From DASXRC01 sp036506495 (GTDB lineage Bacteria > Actinomycetota > Actinomycetes > Mycobacteriales > Micromonosporaceae), in NCBI GenBank assembly GCA_036506495.1, contig DASXRQ010000168.1, positions 1 through 11,935 on the forward strand: DNA of 11,935 bases. Reading direction: 5' to 3'. Position numbers and translations under genes: made by a program. Of this stretch, positions 5,318 to 11,935 are shown piece after piece (the first letter of the stretch is position 1; the number at the start of each line of letters is the position of its first letter). A model generated the notes under the pieces. It saw only the letters and a list, made by a program, of their open reading frames with translations, ran no database searches and was not told where the DNA came from.

Positions 5318-7099
5318 CTATCCCGTCGTGGCGCTGAAGATGTCGTTGTTGCCGAAGTTGGGCTGGCAGTCGCCCAGAGGCCATGGCGCCGGCAGGACCA
5401 CGGTCCCGGCATCCGACGACTGCTGCCGCCAGGCGTCCATCGCCGGGCAGTCAACAGAGAGGCGGGTGTCCGTCCACGTGCCCGCACCATACGTACGCGT
5501 CGCGATGGCGTACACATAGTCACCGAGGAACTCGTTGTAGAGGATCCGGCCTTGCGACGTACCGCGGGCGTCGCCGAGCGGCCCGGAGTACTCCGTCGTC
5601 CACGCGCCGGGCGCCCCTCCGGCTCCGATCGGAGCGCTCTGCAGCACACCGTGCTCAGGCCGGGGATTCGCCGTGGTCGTCTGGAACGGCTGCGTGTACG
5701 CCTGCGACACCACGTACACCTTCTTGCCGACCGGGCTGATGGCCGGTGCGGCGTACGCCGTGATGTCGCCCGCCGGGGACATCGGCGTTGGTGTGCTGAA
5801 CGACGCCGCCCCGTTGGTCGAGTACGCGAAGAACGCCCTCTCGTTGTTGGGGCCGTCGCGTCCGTCGACCCACGCGTCGACGATCTCGTTGGTCGCGTCC
5901 GCGCCGGTCGGCGCGCCGTTGGCAATGTCGATGCTCGGCATCGCGGCGATGTCGGTCCGCGCGCCGGCGATGCCGTCCATGATGCACCGCCCGGTCACCG
6001 TGTCGGTGAAGAAGCACGGGTCGGTGATCGCCACGACGTCCTGCGGCGGCCGCCAGGTCTGGCCGCCGTCGAGCGACTTGATCACGGTGTGGAAGCCGGC
6101 CAGGCTCGTGCCGCCGAAGTGCGTGAAGAACACGTACACCGCACCGTGGCTATCGGTCCGCACCGTGCAGCCGTCGTACGCCCCTTGCTTGCCGTTGGCG
6201 ATGGCCGGCGCGACCTGGTGCTGCTTCCAGGTGACCCCGCCGTCACGCGACGTGGACACCATCGGCTTCAGCGGGAAGGCGTTGCCCTGGCTGAAGCTGT
6301 GGAAGTCGGAGTAGCAGACGTACACGTTGCCGAAGAACGGGCTGGACTCGGCGTTGTCCGCCCAGATCTGCTCCTTGTCGAGCCCGGAGCTGAACGCGGC
6401 GGTGGGTGCGGCGAAGTACGGCCGCGACCAGTTGGCCTGGTTAGCGATCCGCTCCGGCGTCACGTTGTCGATGCTCGACACGGTCACCCCGAAGAAGCCA
6501 TTCTGGCTGGAGCCGGTGTTGCGCATCACTGTGTCGGTGAGGTTCGTGGCCAGGTTGGCGTAGTAGAGCCGGTCGCCATTGGCCCAGGAGAACCCGTTCG
6601 GCCCAGGCGCGGGCCCGAACGCCACTCCGGGGTCGCTGCGCGAGCGCAGCCCGTTCTCGTAGTAGTTCGGCACGGTGTGGATGGGGCCGACGTGCGGGGT
6701 GCACGGCTCGACCGTCGGACTGCAGTCGGCCGCGGTCAGGCCCGAGTACGTCGGCTGGGTCCACGTGTGGCCGCGGTCAAACGAGAAGTACACGCCGGCG
6801 AGGCCGACGCCGAGGTTGAAGGTGCCGAGCGGGAACGAGCAGGCCGCGTGGTCGATGGCCGCGGCCCGCGAGCACGGCTGCATGTCCACCAGGTCGTTGG
6901 CACCGGCGGCGAGCACGTCCGGCCGAATGGCGCTGACGGCCAGGGCGGGCTCGTTCTGAGCGTTCTGTGGGTGGTTGCCCGTGGGGCTGCCGACACTGAC
7001 CAGAGCGTCAGCAGCGGGTGCGGCATGCGCCGCCGGAATCCCTACCGCGCTGAGCGCCAGGACAGCGCCAATCACCAGACATCGTCGCAGGGAACGCAC
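5318..7099 (-). CDS. Secreted Asp-box (BNR) beta-propeller protein, sialidase-like fold
   Basis: A 593-residue exported protein. The signal peptide has MRSLRR, a hydrophobic core and a likely cut after AHA (residue 26). The mature part carries Asp-box turns typical of sialidase-type propellers: SFDRGHTW (106-113), SRDGGVTW (284-291) and SLDGGQTW (342-349), with a degenerate STNGAASF (427-434). Between them are blade-like strands such as GNVYVCYSDF and GAVYVFFTHF. It has many Cys, likely in disulfides after export. The Arg triad and FRIP motif of true sialidases are not evident, so hydrolase activity is not claimed; an extracellular glycan-binding or hydrolase-like role is only possible. There is no LPXTG or TM tail, so it is probably released. 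The start is GTG 7099, with GAGGAG close upstream (about 7106-7111). It is convergent with the winged-helix gene. Confidence 0.85.
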   Translation of the reverse strand: MRSLRRCLVIGAVLALSAVGIPAAHAAPAADALVSVGSPTGNHPQNAQNEPALAVSAIRPDVLAAGANDLVDMQPCSRAAAIDHAACSFPLGTFNLGVGLAGVYFSFDRGHTWTQPTYSGLTAADCSPTVEPCTPHVGPIHTVPNYYENGLRSRSDPGVAFGPAPGPNGFSWANGDRLYYANLATNLTDTVMRNTGSSQNGFFGVTVSSIDNVTPERIANQANWSRPYFAAPTAAFSSGLDKEQIWADNAESSPFFGNVYVCYSDFHSFSQGNAFPLKPMVSTSRDGGVTWKQHQVAPAIANGKQGAYDGCTVRTDSHGAVYVFFTHFGGTSLAGFHTVIKSLDGGQTWRPPQDVVAITDPCFFTDTVTGRCIMDGIAGARTDIAAMPSIDIANGAPTGADATNEIVDAWVDGRDGPNNERAFFAYSTNGAASFSTPTPMSPAGDITAYAAPAISPVGKKVYVVSQAYTQPFQTTTANPRPEHGVLQSAPIGAGGAPGAWTTEYSGPLGDARGTSQGRILYNEFLGDYVYAIATRTYGAGTWTDTRLSVDCPAMDAWRQQSSDAGTVVLPAPWPLGDCQPNFGNNDIFSATTG

Positions 7100-7244
7100 A
7101 ATGGACTCCTCTCCGCGCGGCCCAGGTCCGGGCGAGCGAGGCGTTCACCACGGGGAGGCCTGGGCCGTGACAAACGTGTCCGGGTCAGCCTAGGCCCGTT
7201 TGCGCCCCCCTGCGCCCCACCGACGTTTGTCGTCCGGATTGTCC
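7100..7244. promoter_or_regulatory. Upstream region of the propeller gene with long-spaced inverted repeat
   Basis: 145 bp between the DUF1801 stop and the propeller start. It contains a perfect 9-bp inverted repeat, GACAAACGT (7169-7177) and ACGTTTGTC (7223-7231), arms 45 bp apart; a GCCTAGGC palindrome (7188-7195); and two TGCGCCCC copies 10 bp apart (7201-7208 and 7211-7218). The spacing suits a pair of operator sites better than a terminator stem. No clear -10/-35 was identified. Confidence 0.4.
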
Positions 7245-7721
7245 TCAGCTCGCCGCTTTCTTCACAAGCGCGCCGATCCTTGCCTCGTCGGCGGCGGTCA
7301 ACTTCGTCAGAGCGAAGGATGTCGGCCACATGGCACCGTCGTCGAGGTTCGCCGCGTCCTCGAAGCCCAATGTCGCGTACCTCGACTTGAACTTGTCCGC
7401 GCTCTTGAAGAAGCAGACGACCTTGCCGTCCTTGGCATACGCGGGCATCCCATACCAGAGCTTCGGCGAGAGGGCCGGCGCGCTGGCCTTGATGACGGCA
7501 TGGAGCCGCTCGGCAATGACGCGATCCGATTCCGGCATCTCGGCGATCTTTGCGAGCACGGCGCTTTCCTCGTCCGCCTTGTCCGCGCGCCGGCCGCGGC
7601 GCGCCGCCGCCTTCAGCTCTTTGGCGCGCTCCTTCATCGCGCCTCGTTCCTCGGCCGTAAATCCCTCGAACTTCTCGTCGGTCTTGGTGGTGCTCTTGGC
7701 GGACTTTTGCGTGTCCTTCAT
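7245..7721 (-). CDS. DUF1801 (YdhG-like) protein with charged N-terminal extension
   Basis: 158 residues. The first 60 or so are highly charged and probably helical (FTAEERGAMKERAKELK, then a basic ARRGRRADK stretch). The DUF1801 core follows from about 63 to the end: PESDRVIAERLHAVI, PKLWYGMPAYAKDGKVVCFF (87-105), FKSRYATLGF (111-120) and GAMWPTSFALTKL (129-141). The family shares a fold with the YdhG/frataxin-like 'iron chaperone' annotations, but its biochemical function is not established. The extension plus core is a common actinobacterial layout. ATG 7721 has a strong GGGGAGG SD (7731-7737) 9 nt upstream. It lies 90 bp downstream of the YCII gene, same strand, and may have its own promoter there. 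It appears cytoplasmic. Confidence 0.85.
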   Translation of the reverse strand: MKDTQKSAKSTTKTDEKFEGFTAEERGAMKERAKELKAAARRGRRADKADEESAVLAKIAEMPESDRVIAERLHAVIKASAPALSPKLWYGMPAYAKDGKVVCFFKSADKFKSRYATLGFEDAANLDDGAMWPTSFALTKLTAADEARIGALVKKAAS

Positions 7722-7763
7722 TGCGGGTTTCCTCCCCTGCGAGTCTTGATGGGGACAACCCTC

Positions 7764-7769
7764 ATGCTA
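7764..7769 (-). promoter_or_regulatory. Possible -10 element for the DUF1801 gene
   Basis: TAGCAT on the minus strand, about 43 nt before the ATG, fits TAnnnT. The -35 region is GC-rich and unconvincing, so this is weak. Confidence 0.25.
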
Positions 7770-7811
7770 GAGAGCGGCCGCGGCGGCGGCTTCTCCGAAC
7801 CTGCTTGGTCG

Positions 7812-8195
7812 TTACGTTCCTGGCAATGCGCTGCCGGGGAAGCCCCGCGTGGGGTGGATCTCGTAGGTGAAGATGCCCGCCTCAACCCCAGGGTCTCGAG
7901 CCATGATCTGCTCCACCTCATCGGGAGTGGCATCGAAGATGCCCACGCCCGTGACGCCACTTCCGTCCCCAACGGGACAGACGATCGGCATCACGCCGGC
8001 CGTGCGGAGCGCATAGTTGCGCTTACCGTGCGCCCAGATGATCTTCGCCACGTCCGGGGAACGGTCCGGGCCGGGCGTCTCGAACCTCGGTCCGGCCTTG
8101 AGAATCACGATGGTGTACGGCCGCGTTCCAGTCAGCGCCTGCTGCAGCTGCTCGTCCGTGATCGCCGGTAGGTCGCTGTCGTCCGGGTACCTCAT
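7812..8195 (-). CDS. YCII-domain (YciI-like) protein
   Basis: 127 residues. The YCII domain spans about 25-120: a TIVILKAGPRF strand, then a helix with the conserved His56 in IIWAHGKRNYALR, a MPIVCPV strand, GVGIFDATPDEVEQIM (84-98), and a closing ARDPGVEAGIFTYEIHP segment (99-115) with the Asp-Pro typical of the family. YciI-like proteins adopt a dimeric ferredoxin-like fold with a His/Asp pocket; some domains act as dehydrochlorinase-like enzymes, but most have no known role. The ATG at 8195 overlaps the TGA of the EamA gene as ATGA, so the two are translationally coupled. A longer reading with an Arg-rich N-terminus is rejected because it lies inside the transporter gene. The polar N-terminal 20 residues lack a signal peptide. 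Confidence 0.87.
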   Translation of the reverse strand: MRYPDDSDLPAITDEQLQQALTGTRPYTIVILKAGPRFETPGPDRSPDVAKIIWAHGKRNYALRTAGVMPIVCPVGDGSGVTGVGIFDATPDEVEQIMARDPGVEAGIFTYEIHPTRGFPGSALPGT

Positions 8196-9130
8196 ACGCC
8201 TGCCCTTTCCTCGTCGTCTCCTCCGTTCACGTTCGATGCTCGCAGGCCGAGCACGACGCCGAGTCCACAGAGCAGGATGCCGGTCAAGGCGGCCAGCGAC
8301 CATGCGGACGTCCCGAGTGCGACGCCGGCGGCGTACCCGGCCACCGGCATGACGCCCGCGAACAGGCCGGCCCGGTCAGCGCCGAGCCGCACGACGCCGT
8401 CGTACCAGAGCAGGAACGCGGTCGCGGTGGTGAACACGGCCATGTAGAGCAGCGCCAGCCCCTCGGCGACGGTCGGCATCTGGACCGCCGTGCGCGGCTC
8501 GAGGGCGGCAGCGGCAGCGAGCATCGGAACGGCGACCAGGCACACGGATGCCGACAGCTGCAGCGGTGTGATCTTCTTGAGCAACGGCGTGGCCAGGAGG
8601 GTGAACAGCACCTCGCAGAGCACAATCCCCACGGCGTACGGTGCCGCCGCCAACGGTGCGAACGTCGCGCCGGACACGACGACGACGCCTACCCCTACAA
8701 CGACGGCTCCTCCGACGGTCAGCGGGCGCACGCGTGTTCGGCCCACGATCGGGCCCACGACCGCCAGCATGATCGGCACCGCGCCCACGACGGCGACGAG
8801 GAACGCGGGATCGGCACGCTTGGCCCCCTCGATGACGAACCAGTTGAACGCGGCGAGGCCCGTCGCGGCGAGGGCGATCAGGCGTACCCCCTGTCGCCGC
8901 CCCAGCCGCGGCAGGCGACCACCGCGGGCGGTGAGGACGCCGACGAGCGCGATCGCGGCAACCAGGTACCGCAACGCCTGCCCCGCCAGCACGGGATAGT
9001 CGACCAGAGCGGGCGACATCGCGACGGACGTGCCGACGAGCACCATGCCGACGGTGCAGCTCAGGGCGCCTCGACCTGCGGATGACACGGCAGCCGACAG
9101 GGACCGGTGGCGGACGGCGATGTCGGTCAT
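8192..9130 (-). CDS. EamA/DMT-family transporter
   Basis: 312 residues with about ten hydrophobic segments in two EamA repeats, the usual size for drug/metabolite transporters. The first repeat includes GMVLVGTSVAMSPALVDYPV and the helix ending GLAAFNWFVIEGAKRADPA; the second includes LALLYMAVFTTATAFLLWYDGV and LFAGVMPVAGYAAGVALG. Members usually export amino acids or metabolites; the substrate cannot be read from sequence. ATG 9130 (MTDIAVRHR) is chosen because upstream in-frame codons run through the operator region into the divergent MocR gene. No SD is seen. It is the first gene of an operon with the YCII gene (ATGA overlap). It is divergent from a MocR regulator, which likely controls it through the repeats at 9152-9200. 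Confidence 0.9.
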   Translation of the reverse strand: MTDIAVRHRSLSAAVSSAGRGALSCTVGMVLVGTSVAMSPALVDYPVLAGQALRYLVAAIALVGVLTARGGRLPRLGRRQGVRLIALAATGLAAFNWFVIEGAKRADPAFLVAVVGAVPIMLAVVGPIVGRTRVRPLTVGGAVVVGVGVVVVSGATFAPLAAAPYAVGIVLCEVLFTLLATPLLKKITPLQLSASVCLVAVPMLAAAAALEPRTAVQMPTVAEGLALLYMAVFTTATAFLLWYDGVVRLGADRAGLFAGVMPVAGYAAGVALGTSAWSLAALTGILLCGLGVVLGLRASNVNGGDDEERAGV

Positions 9131-9151
9131 GTCGTTCGACTCTGGCGGTCC

Positions 9152-9200
9152 CACTGGCCTAATGACAGAGCCAGACCAGTAGTGCTTGACTAGGCCAGTG
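9152..9200. promoter_or_regulatory. Candidate MocR operator between EamA and MocR genes
   Basis: A perfect 10-bp inverted repeat, CACTGGCCTA (9152-9161) and TAGGCCAGTG (9191-9200). A third related half-site, GACCAGTAG, starts at 9174 and is in direct orientation to the right arm, 19 bp (about two helical turns) away. TCTGGC (9141-9146) and GCCAGA (9170-9175) add another pair. Mixed direct and inverted half-sites are typical of MocR operators. The site overlaps the 5' end of the regulator gene, so autoregulation as well as control of the transporter is likely. Confidence 0.65.
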
Positions 9201-10478
9201 CCTTCCGAATCCGCGTTGAGCCTCGTCCGGCTCTGGGAGTCCACTCCGCCGGTCGGCAAGGGAGCCTGGCTGCGTGAGCACCTAGTCGAGGCGATCCACA
9301 CCGGTGAGCTCGCTGCGGGGTCGTCGCTGCCCGGCGCGCGTGATCTCGCCGACGCGGCCGGTTTTTCCCGCGGAACGGTCGATGCGGTCTACACCCAACT
9401 GGCCGACGAGGGCTTCCTGCGGCAGGCCGCACGTCACCGAGCGACCGTGGTGGGCACACCCGGCCGTAGGCCGCCAACGCTGGCACCTCCAACCTTCGCG
9501 GCACCGCCACCGACGCCGGGTGTGCCCGACGCCAACTTGTTCCCACATCGTGCGTGGGCTGCGGCCGCCCGTGCGGCGCTGAACGGACTCGCCACGCGGG
9601 ACCTCGGCTATCCCGACCCATCCGGACACCCGGTGCTCCGCGACGTTCTCGCGGACTGGCTGACCCGAACCCGGAGGGTGTCGGTCGCGCCCGATACCGT
9701 CCACGTGACAGGTGGGGTGTCGCACGCGATGTGGCTGCTCGCCCACGCGCTCGACGCGTCGAGGTGGGCCGTGGAACGACCCGGATCCGCGGGGTCGTCG
9801 CATGTGCTCGCGCACGTTGTTGAATGCCTGCCCGTTCGGGTTGACCGGGCCGGCATGGTGCCCGAGGAAATCCCCGAGGCCGCCGGAGCCGTCCTACTGA
9901 CACCCAGCCACCAGTACCCCACCGGAACCCTCATGCCCGTCGAGCGTCGTCGGGATGTCGTCGACGCCTGTCGGACGGCCGGGCGCTGGCTGGTCGAGGA
10001 CGACTTCGACTCTCATCTCGCCGAGCCCGGTGTGGTGCCCGGCGCCATGCAGGCACTCGCACCCGACGGTGTGATCCTGATGGGATCGCTTTCGAAGCTG
10101 CTGGCCCCGGGACTGCGGCTGGGGTGGATCGTCGCCCCACCTGACGTCATCGAGCGTTTGCGCGCCCTGCGCCAGCAGACCGACCAGGGTGGATCGGTCA
10201 TCACGCAGCTGACCCTCGCCGAGCTGATCTCCTCCGGAGAGCTCGACCGCCACGTGCGCCGCGCCCGACGCGAGTACCAGCAGCGCCGGGAGCGGCTGAT
10301 GGTCGCGCTTGCGCCGCGGTGGACGCTGACGGGCGCACCGGTCGGCGTCTACGGGTTCGTCCGGACCCGAACGCCGGATGACCTCGTCGAGCGGCTAGCC
10401 GACGCCAACGTACCGTCGGCCGTCGTAGACGACGATGACTGGGCCGGGGTGGTGGTCTCGATCGCGGCCTTCCGTTAG
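9198..10478 (+). CDS. MocR-family (GntR-aminotransferase) transcriptional regulator
   Basis: 426 residues from GTG 9198. The N-terminal GntR winged helix spans about residues 20-80: WLREHLVEAIHTGELAAGSSLPGARDLADA, then FSRGTVDAVYTQLADEGFL. A type I aminotransferase domain follows from about residue 105. It shows EDDFDS, close to the family's EDDYDS, and SLSKLLAPGLRLGW, whose Lys is the expected pyridoxal phosphate (PLP)-binding residue. MocR proteins use PLP or an amino compound as effector to switch DNA binding; well-known cases control vitamin B6 synthesis or GABA use, but this one sits next to an EamA transporter. Start: no SD precedes either TTG 9186 or GTG 9198; GTG is preferred, TTG would add 4 residues. 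It is followed 28 bp later by the LigD-type gene, which has its own SD. Confidence 0.9.
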   Translation: MPSESALSLVRLWESTPPVGKGAWLREHLVEAIHTGELAAGSSLPGARDLADAAGFSRGTVDAVYTQLADEGFLRQAARHRATVVGTPGRRPPTLAPPTFAAPPPTPGVPDANLFPHRAWAAAARAALNGLATRDLGYPDPSGHPVLRDVLADWLTRTRRVSVAPDTVHVTGGVSHAMWLLAHALDASRWAVERPGSAGSSHVLAHVVECLPVRVDRAGMVPEEIPEAAGAVLLTPSHQYPTGTLMPVERRRDVVDACRTAGRWLVEDDFDSHLAEPGVVPGAMQALAPDGVILMGSLSKLLAPGLRLGWIVAPPDVIERLRALRQQTDQGGSVITQLTLAELISSGELDRHVRRARREYQQRRERLMVALAPRWTLTGAPVGVYGFVRTRTPDDLVERLADANVPSAVVDDDDWAGVVVSIAAFR

Positions 10479-10506
10479 CAGCCATCAAACGTGAGAGGGT
10501 GATCCC

Positions 10507-11466
10507 GTGGCCGGCAACGACGCGACGCGGGACGGGGTGTCGCTGACCAACCTCGACCAGCGGCTGTTCGAGGGAGCGGACGCAACCAAGCGGGACCTCG
10601 TGGACTATCTGGACGCGGTGCGCGAACGCATCATCCCGCAGCTGCGGGACCGGCCGCTGTCCGTGATTCGGGTGCTGCGGGGCCAGGCACCGTTCATGCA
10701 GAAGAACGTTCCCAAATACACCCCGCCGTGGGTGCGCACCGTGTCGCTGTGGGCGGAGACGTCCAAACGCGACGTGGCGTACGCCTTATGCAACGACCGC
10801 CGCACCCTGCTGTGGTTCGCCAACCAGCGGGCCGTGGAGTACCACCCGACGCTGGTTCGCGCCGACCGGTGGGACCGCACGACCCACCTCGTGCTCGACC
10901 TCGACCCGCCGGAGGGCAACGGGTTCGCGATGGCCGTGCGGGCAGCCCATCTGGTACGCCAGGCGCTGGCCGACGCCGGCCTCGAGGGGGCGGTCAAGAC
11001 GAGCGGTGCGAAGGGTGTGCACGTGTTCGTGCCGATCGACCCGGAGCCGACGATCGACGATGTGGCCGCGGCGACCCGGGCCATCGCCGCGCGGGCCGAG
11101 CGACTGGATCCCGCGCTCGCGACGACGGCGTTCATCCGCGAGGACCGCGGCGGCAAGGTGTTCCTTGACTCGACGCGTTCCGGCGGGGCGACGGTGGTCG
11201 CCGCGTACAGCCCGCGGGTGCGGCCGGGCACGCCGGTGTCGTTCCCGGTTGCCTGGGAGGACCTCGACCGCGTCACGCCGGCCGACTTCACCGTGCACAC
11301 GGCGCCCCCGCTGGTCGCCGACCGCGATCCATGGGCCGAAGTCATGCCGCCGCCGCAGCGACTGGGCGCCGACCTGATCGAGGAGGGCCACGCCATCCCG
11401 ATCGCGCGCGTCCAGGCGATGCACGAGGGCAGGCGCCGGGCACGGGCCCGTGAGAAGCCGGCATGA
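10507..11466 (+). CDS. LigD-type DNA polymerase/primase domain protein (stand-alone)
   Basis: 319 residues that cover only the polymerase (PolDom, archaeo-eukaryotic primase fold) module of LigD; the ligase and 3'-phosphoesterase domains are absent. Visible motifs are VSLTNLDQRLF (11-21), RPLSVIRVLRGQ (49-60), AVEYHP (109-114), VLDLDPPEG with metal-binding Asp131 and Asp133, KTSGAKGVHV (164-173) and KVFLDSTR with Asp221. All three catalytic Asp are therefore present. Many LigD proteins have an Asn a few residues after the third Asp (DYLQN type); here it is Ser. PolDom proteins fill gaps and add ribonucleotides during Ku-dependent end joining, with the ligase supplied by another gene. GTG 10507 has GAGAGGG (10493-10499) 7 nt upstream. 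No Ku or ligase gene lies in the window. The protein appears cytoplasmic and nucleoid-associated. Confidence 0.9.
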   Translation: MAGNDATRDGVSLTNLDQRLFEGADATKRDLVDYLDAVRERIIPQLRDRPLSVIRVLRGQAPFMQKNVPKYTPPWVRTVSLWAETSKRDVAYALCNDRRTLLWFANQRAVEYHPTLVRADRWDRTTHLVLDLDPPEGNGFAMAVRAAHLVRQALADAGLEGAVKTSGAKGVHVFVPIDPEPTIDDVAAATRAIAARAERLDPALATTAFIREDRGGKVFLDSTRSGGATVVAAYSPRVRPGTPVSFPVAWEDLDRVTPADFTVHTAPPLVADRDPWAEVMPPPQRLGADLIEEGHAIPIARVQAMHEGRRRARAREKPA

Positions 11467-11526
11467 TCCAAGACCGAACTGGGTAAGGCCCCGGCGTCCT
11501 TTCATTGTCGTCGATGGGAGAGTGCC

Positions 11527-11935
11527 GTGGGCAAGGCGGGACTGATGCGTCGCCGTCGGGCGACGATGTGGCAGGACGAGGCGGCGGACACCCAGGACAT
11601 CGCGTATGACGACCCGGCGCCGGAGGAGGACGAGTCGGCGCTGGCCGTCTTCTGGCAGGGTGCCGCCACCTCGACACTCGAGCTGGAGCGGTCACGGGTC
11701 AGCACGCAGGCGGTGCTCGGACTGGTGGTGGGTGTCGTCGGGCTGTGCGCCGCGTTCACCGGCCTTTTGGCACCCGAGGGTTTCGTGCTCGGCGTGATCG
11801 GCACGCTGCTCTCGGCCGTGGGCCTGGCGCACGCCGGTCGGCCCGGCGGCACCGGGCGGGGCACCGCGGCGCTCGGTGCGCTGCTGGGGCTCGCGGCGGC
11901 CACGCTCGCCTTGATGGCCATGAGCGGGCGCTACT
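11527..11935 (+). CDS. Membrane protein with acidic N-terminal region (partial, C-terminus beyond window)
   Basis: The frame is open to the right edge; 136 codons are present. GTG 11527 follows GGGAG (11516-11520) with 6 nt spacing. The N-terminus is basic (MRRRR, 7-11), then strongly acidic (DDPAPEEDE, 28-36) and probably cytoplasmic. Three hydrophobic segments follow at about 62-82, 86-103 and 114-132, with GRPGGTGRG as a loop between the second and third. Small Gly/Ala-rich helices like these occur in DUF4190-type actinobacterial membrane proteins, but I do not recognise a specific family. It lies 60 bp after the LigD-type gene on the same strand; co-transcription is possible, but no functional link is evident. 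Confidence 0.7.
   Translation, partial: MGKAGLMRRRRATMWQDEAADTQDIAYDDPAPEEDESALAVFWQGAATSTLELERSRVSTQAVLGLVVGVVGLCAAFTGLLAPEGFVLGVIGTLLSAVGLAHAGRPGGTGRGTAALGALLGLAAATLALMAMSGRY

Noticed and set aside
5552..7390. Long plus-strand open frame (about 612 codons) opposite the propeller gene
   Set aside because: Arg/Gly/Val-rich translation without domains, antisense to a gene with signal peptide and Asp boxes; typical artefact of high-GC third positions.
8196..8303. Arg-rich N-terminal extension of the YCII protein
   Set aside because: It lies inside the EamA gene; the ATGA overlap gives a natural start at 8195.
1..11935. Mobile elements, CRISPR arrays, phage or defence genes
   Set aside because: No transposase, integrase, regularly spaced repeats, toxin-antitoxin pairs or nuclease motifs were seen on either strand.

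Overview
The window is dense, very G+C-rich bacterial DNA with strong GC bias at third codon positions, frequent GTG/TTG starts, several genes without a Shine-Dalgarno (SD) sequence, a MocR-type regulator, DUF1801 and YCII proteins and a stand-alone LigD-type polymerase domain. Together these point to an actinobacterium. A soil member of Micromonosporaceae or a relative seems plausible, but this is an impression from protein style and not a proven assignment. There are no rRNA or tRNA genes, CRISPR arrays, insertion sequences, integrases or phage genes.

Layout. (1) 1-1499, minus strand: a probable three-gene envelope/redox group, in transcription order a 4-TM membrane protein, a COG4315-type lipoprotein and a Rieske [2Fe-2S] protein cut by the left edge. 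(2) 1689-2069, plus: a small VOC (glyoxalase-fold) protein, probably on a leaderless transcript. (3) 2088-3344, minus: an MFS exporter-like protein, divergent from a small Cys-rich lipoprotein at 3489-3872, plus. (4) 4012-4159: eroded remains of a second VOC gene, running into a winged-helix AlkZ-like protein (4157-5254, plus) whose usual QxQ/QxD motif reads Q-N-T. (5) A strong hairpin (5271-5304) lies between that gene and the convergent secreted Asp-box beta-propeller gene (5318-7099, minus). (6) 7245-9130, minus: a DUF1801 protein downstream of an EamA transporter and a YCII protein joined by an ATGA stop/start overlap. (7) 9198-10478, plus: a MocR/GntR-aminotransferase regulator divergent from the EamA gene; a perfect 10-bp inverted repeat plus an extra half-site fills the promoter region. 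(8) 10507-11466, plus: a LigD-type polymerase/primase domain protein. (9) 11527 to the right edge: a partial 3-TM membrane protein.

How the genes fit together. The clearest regulatory unit is the MocR gene with the divergent EamA-YCII pair. The most speculative but interesting unit is the Rieske/COG4315/4-TM group, which could be an uncharacterised electron-transfer or redox-sensing module at the membrane. The rest is scattered single-gene accessory content. I found no convincing new defence, mobile or biosynthetic system. The better leads are the envelope redox trio, the VOC relic that supplies start signals to the next gene, the altered AlkZ-like motif, and the operator-like repeats.
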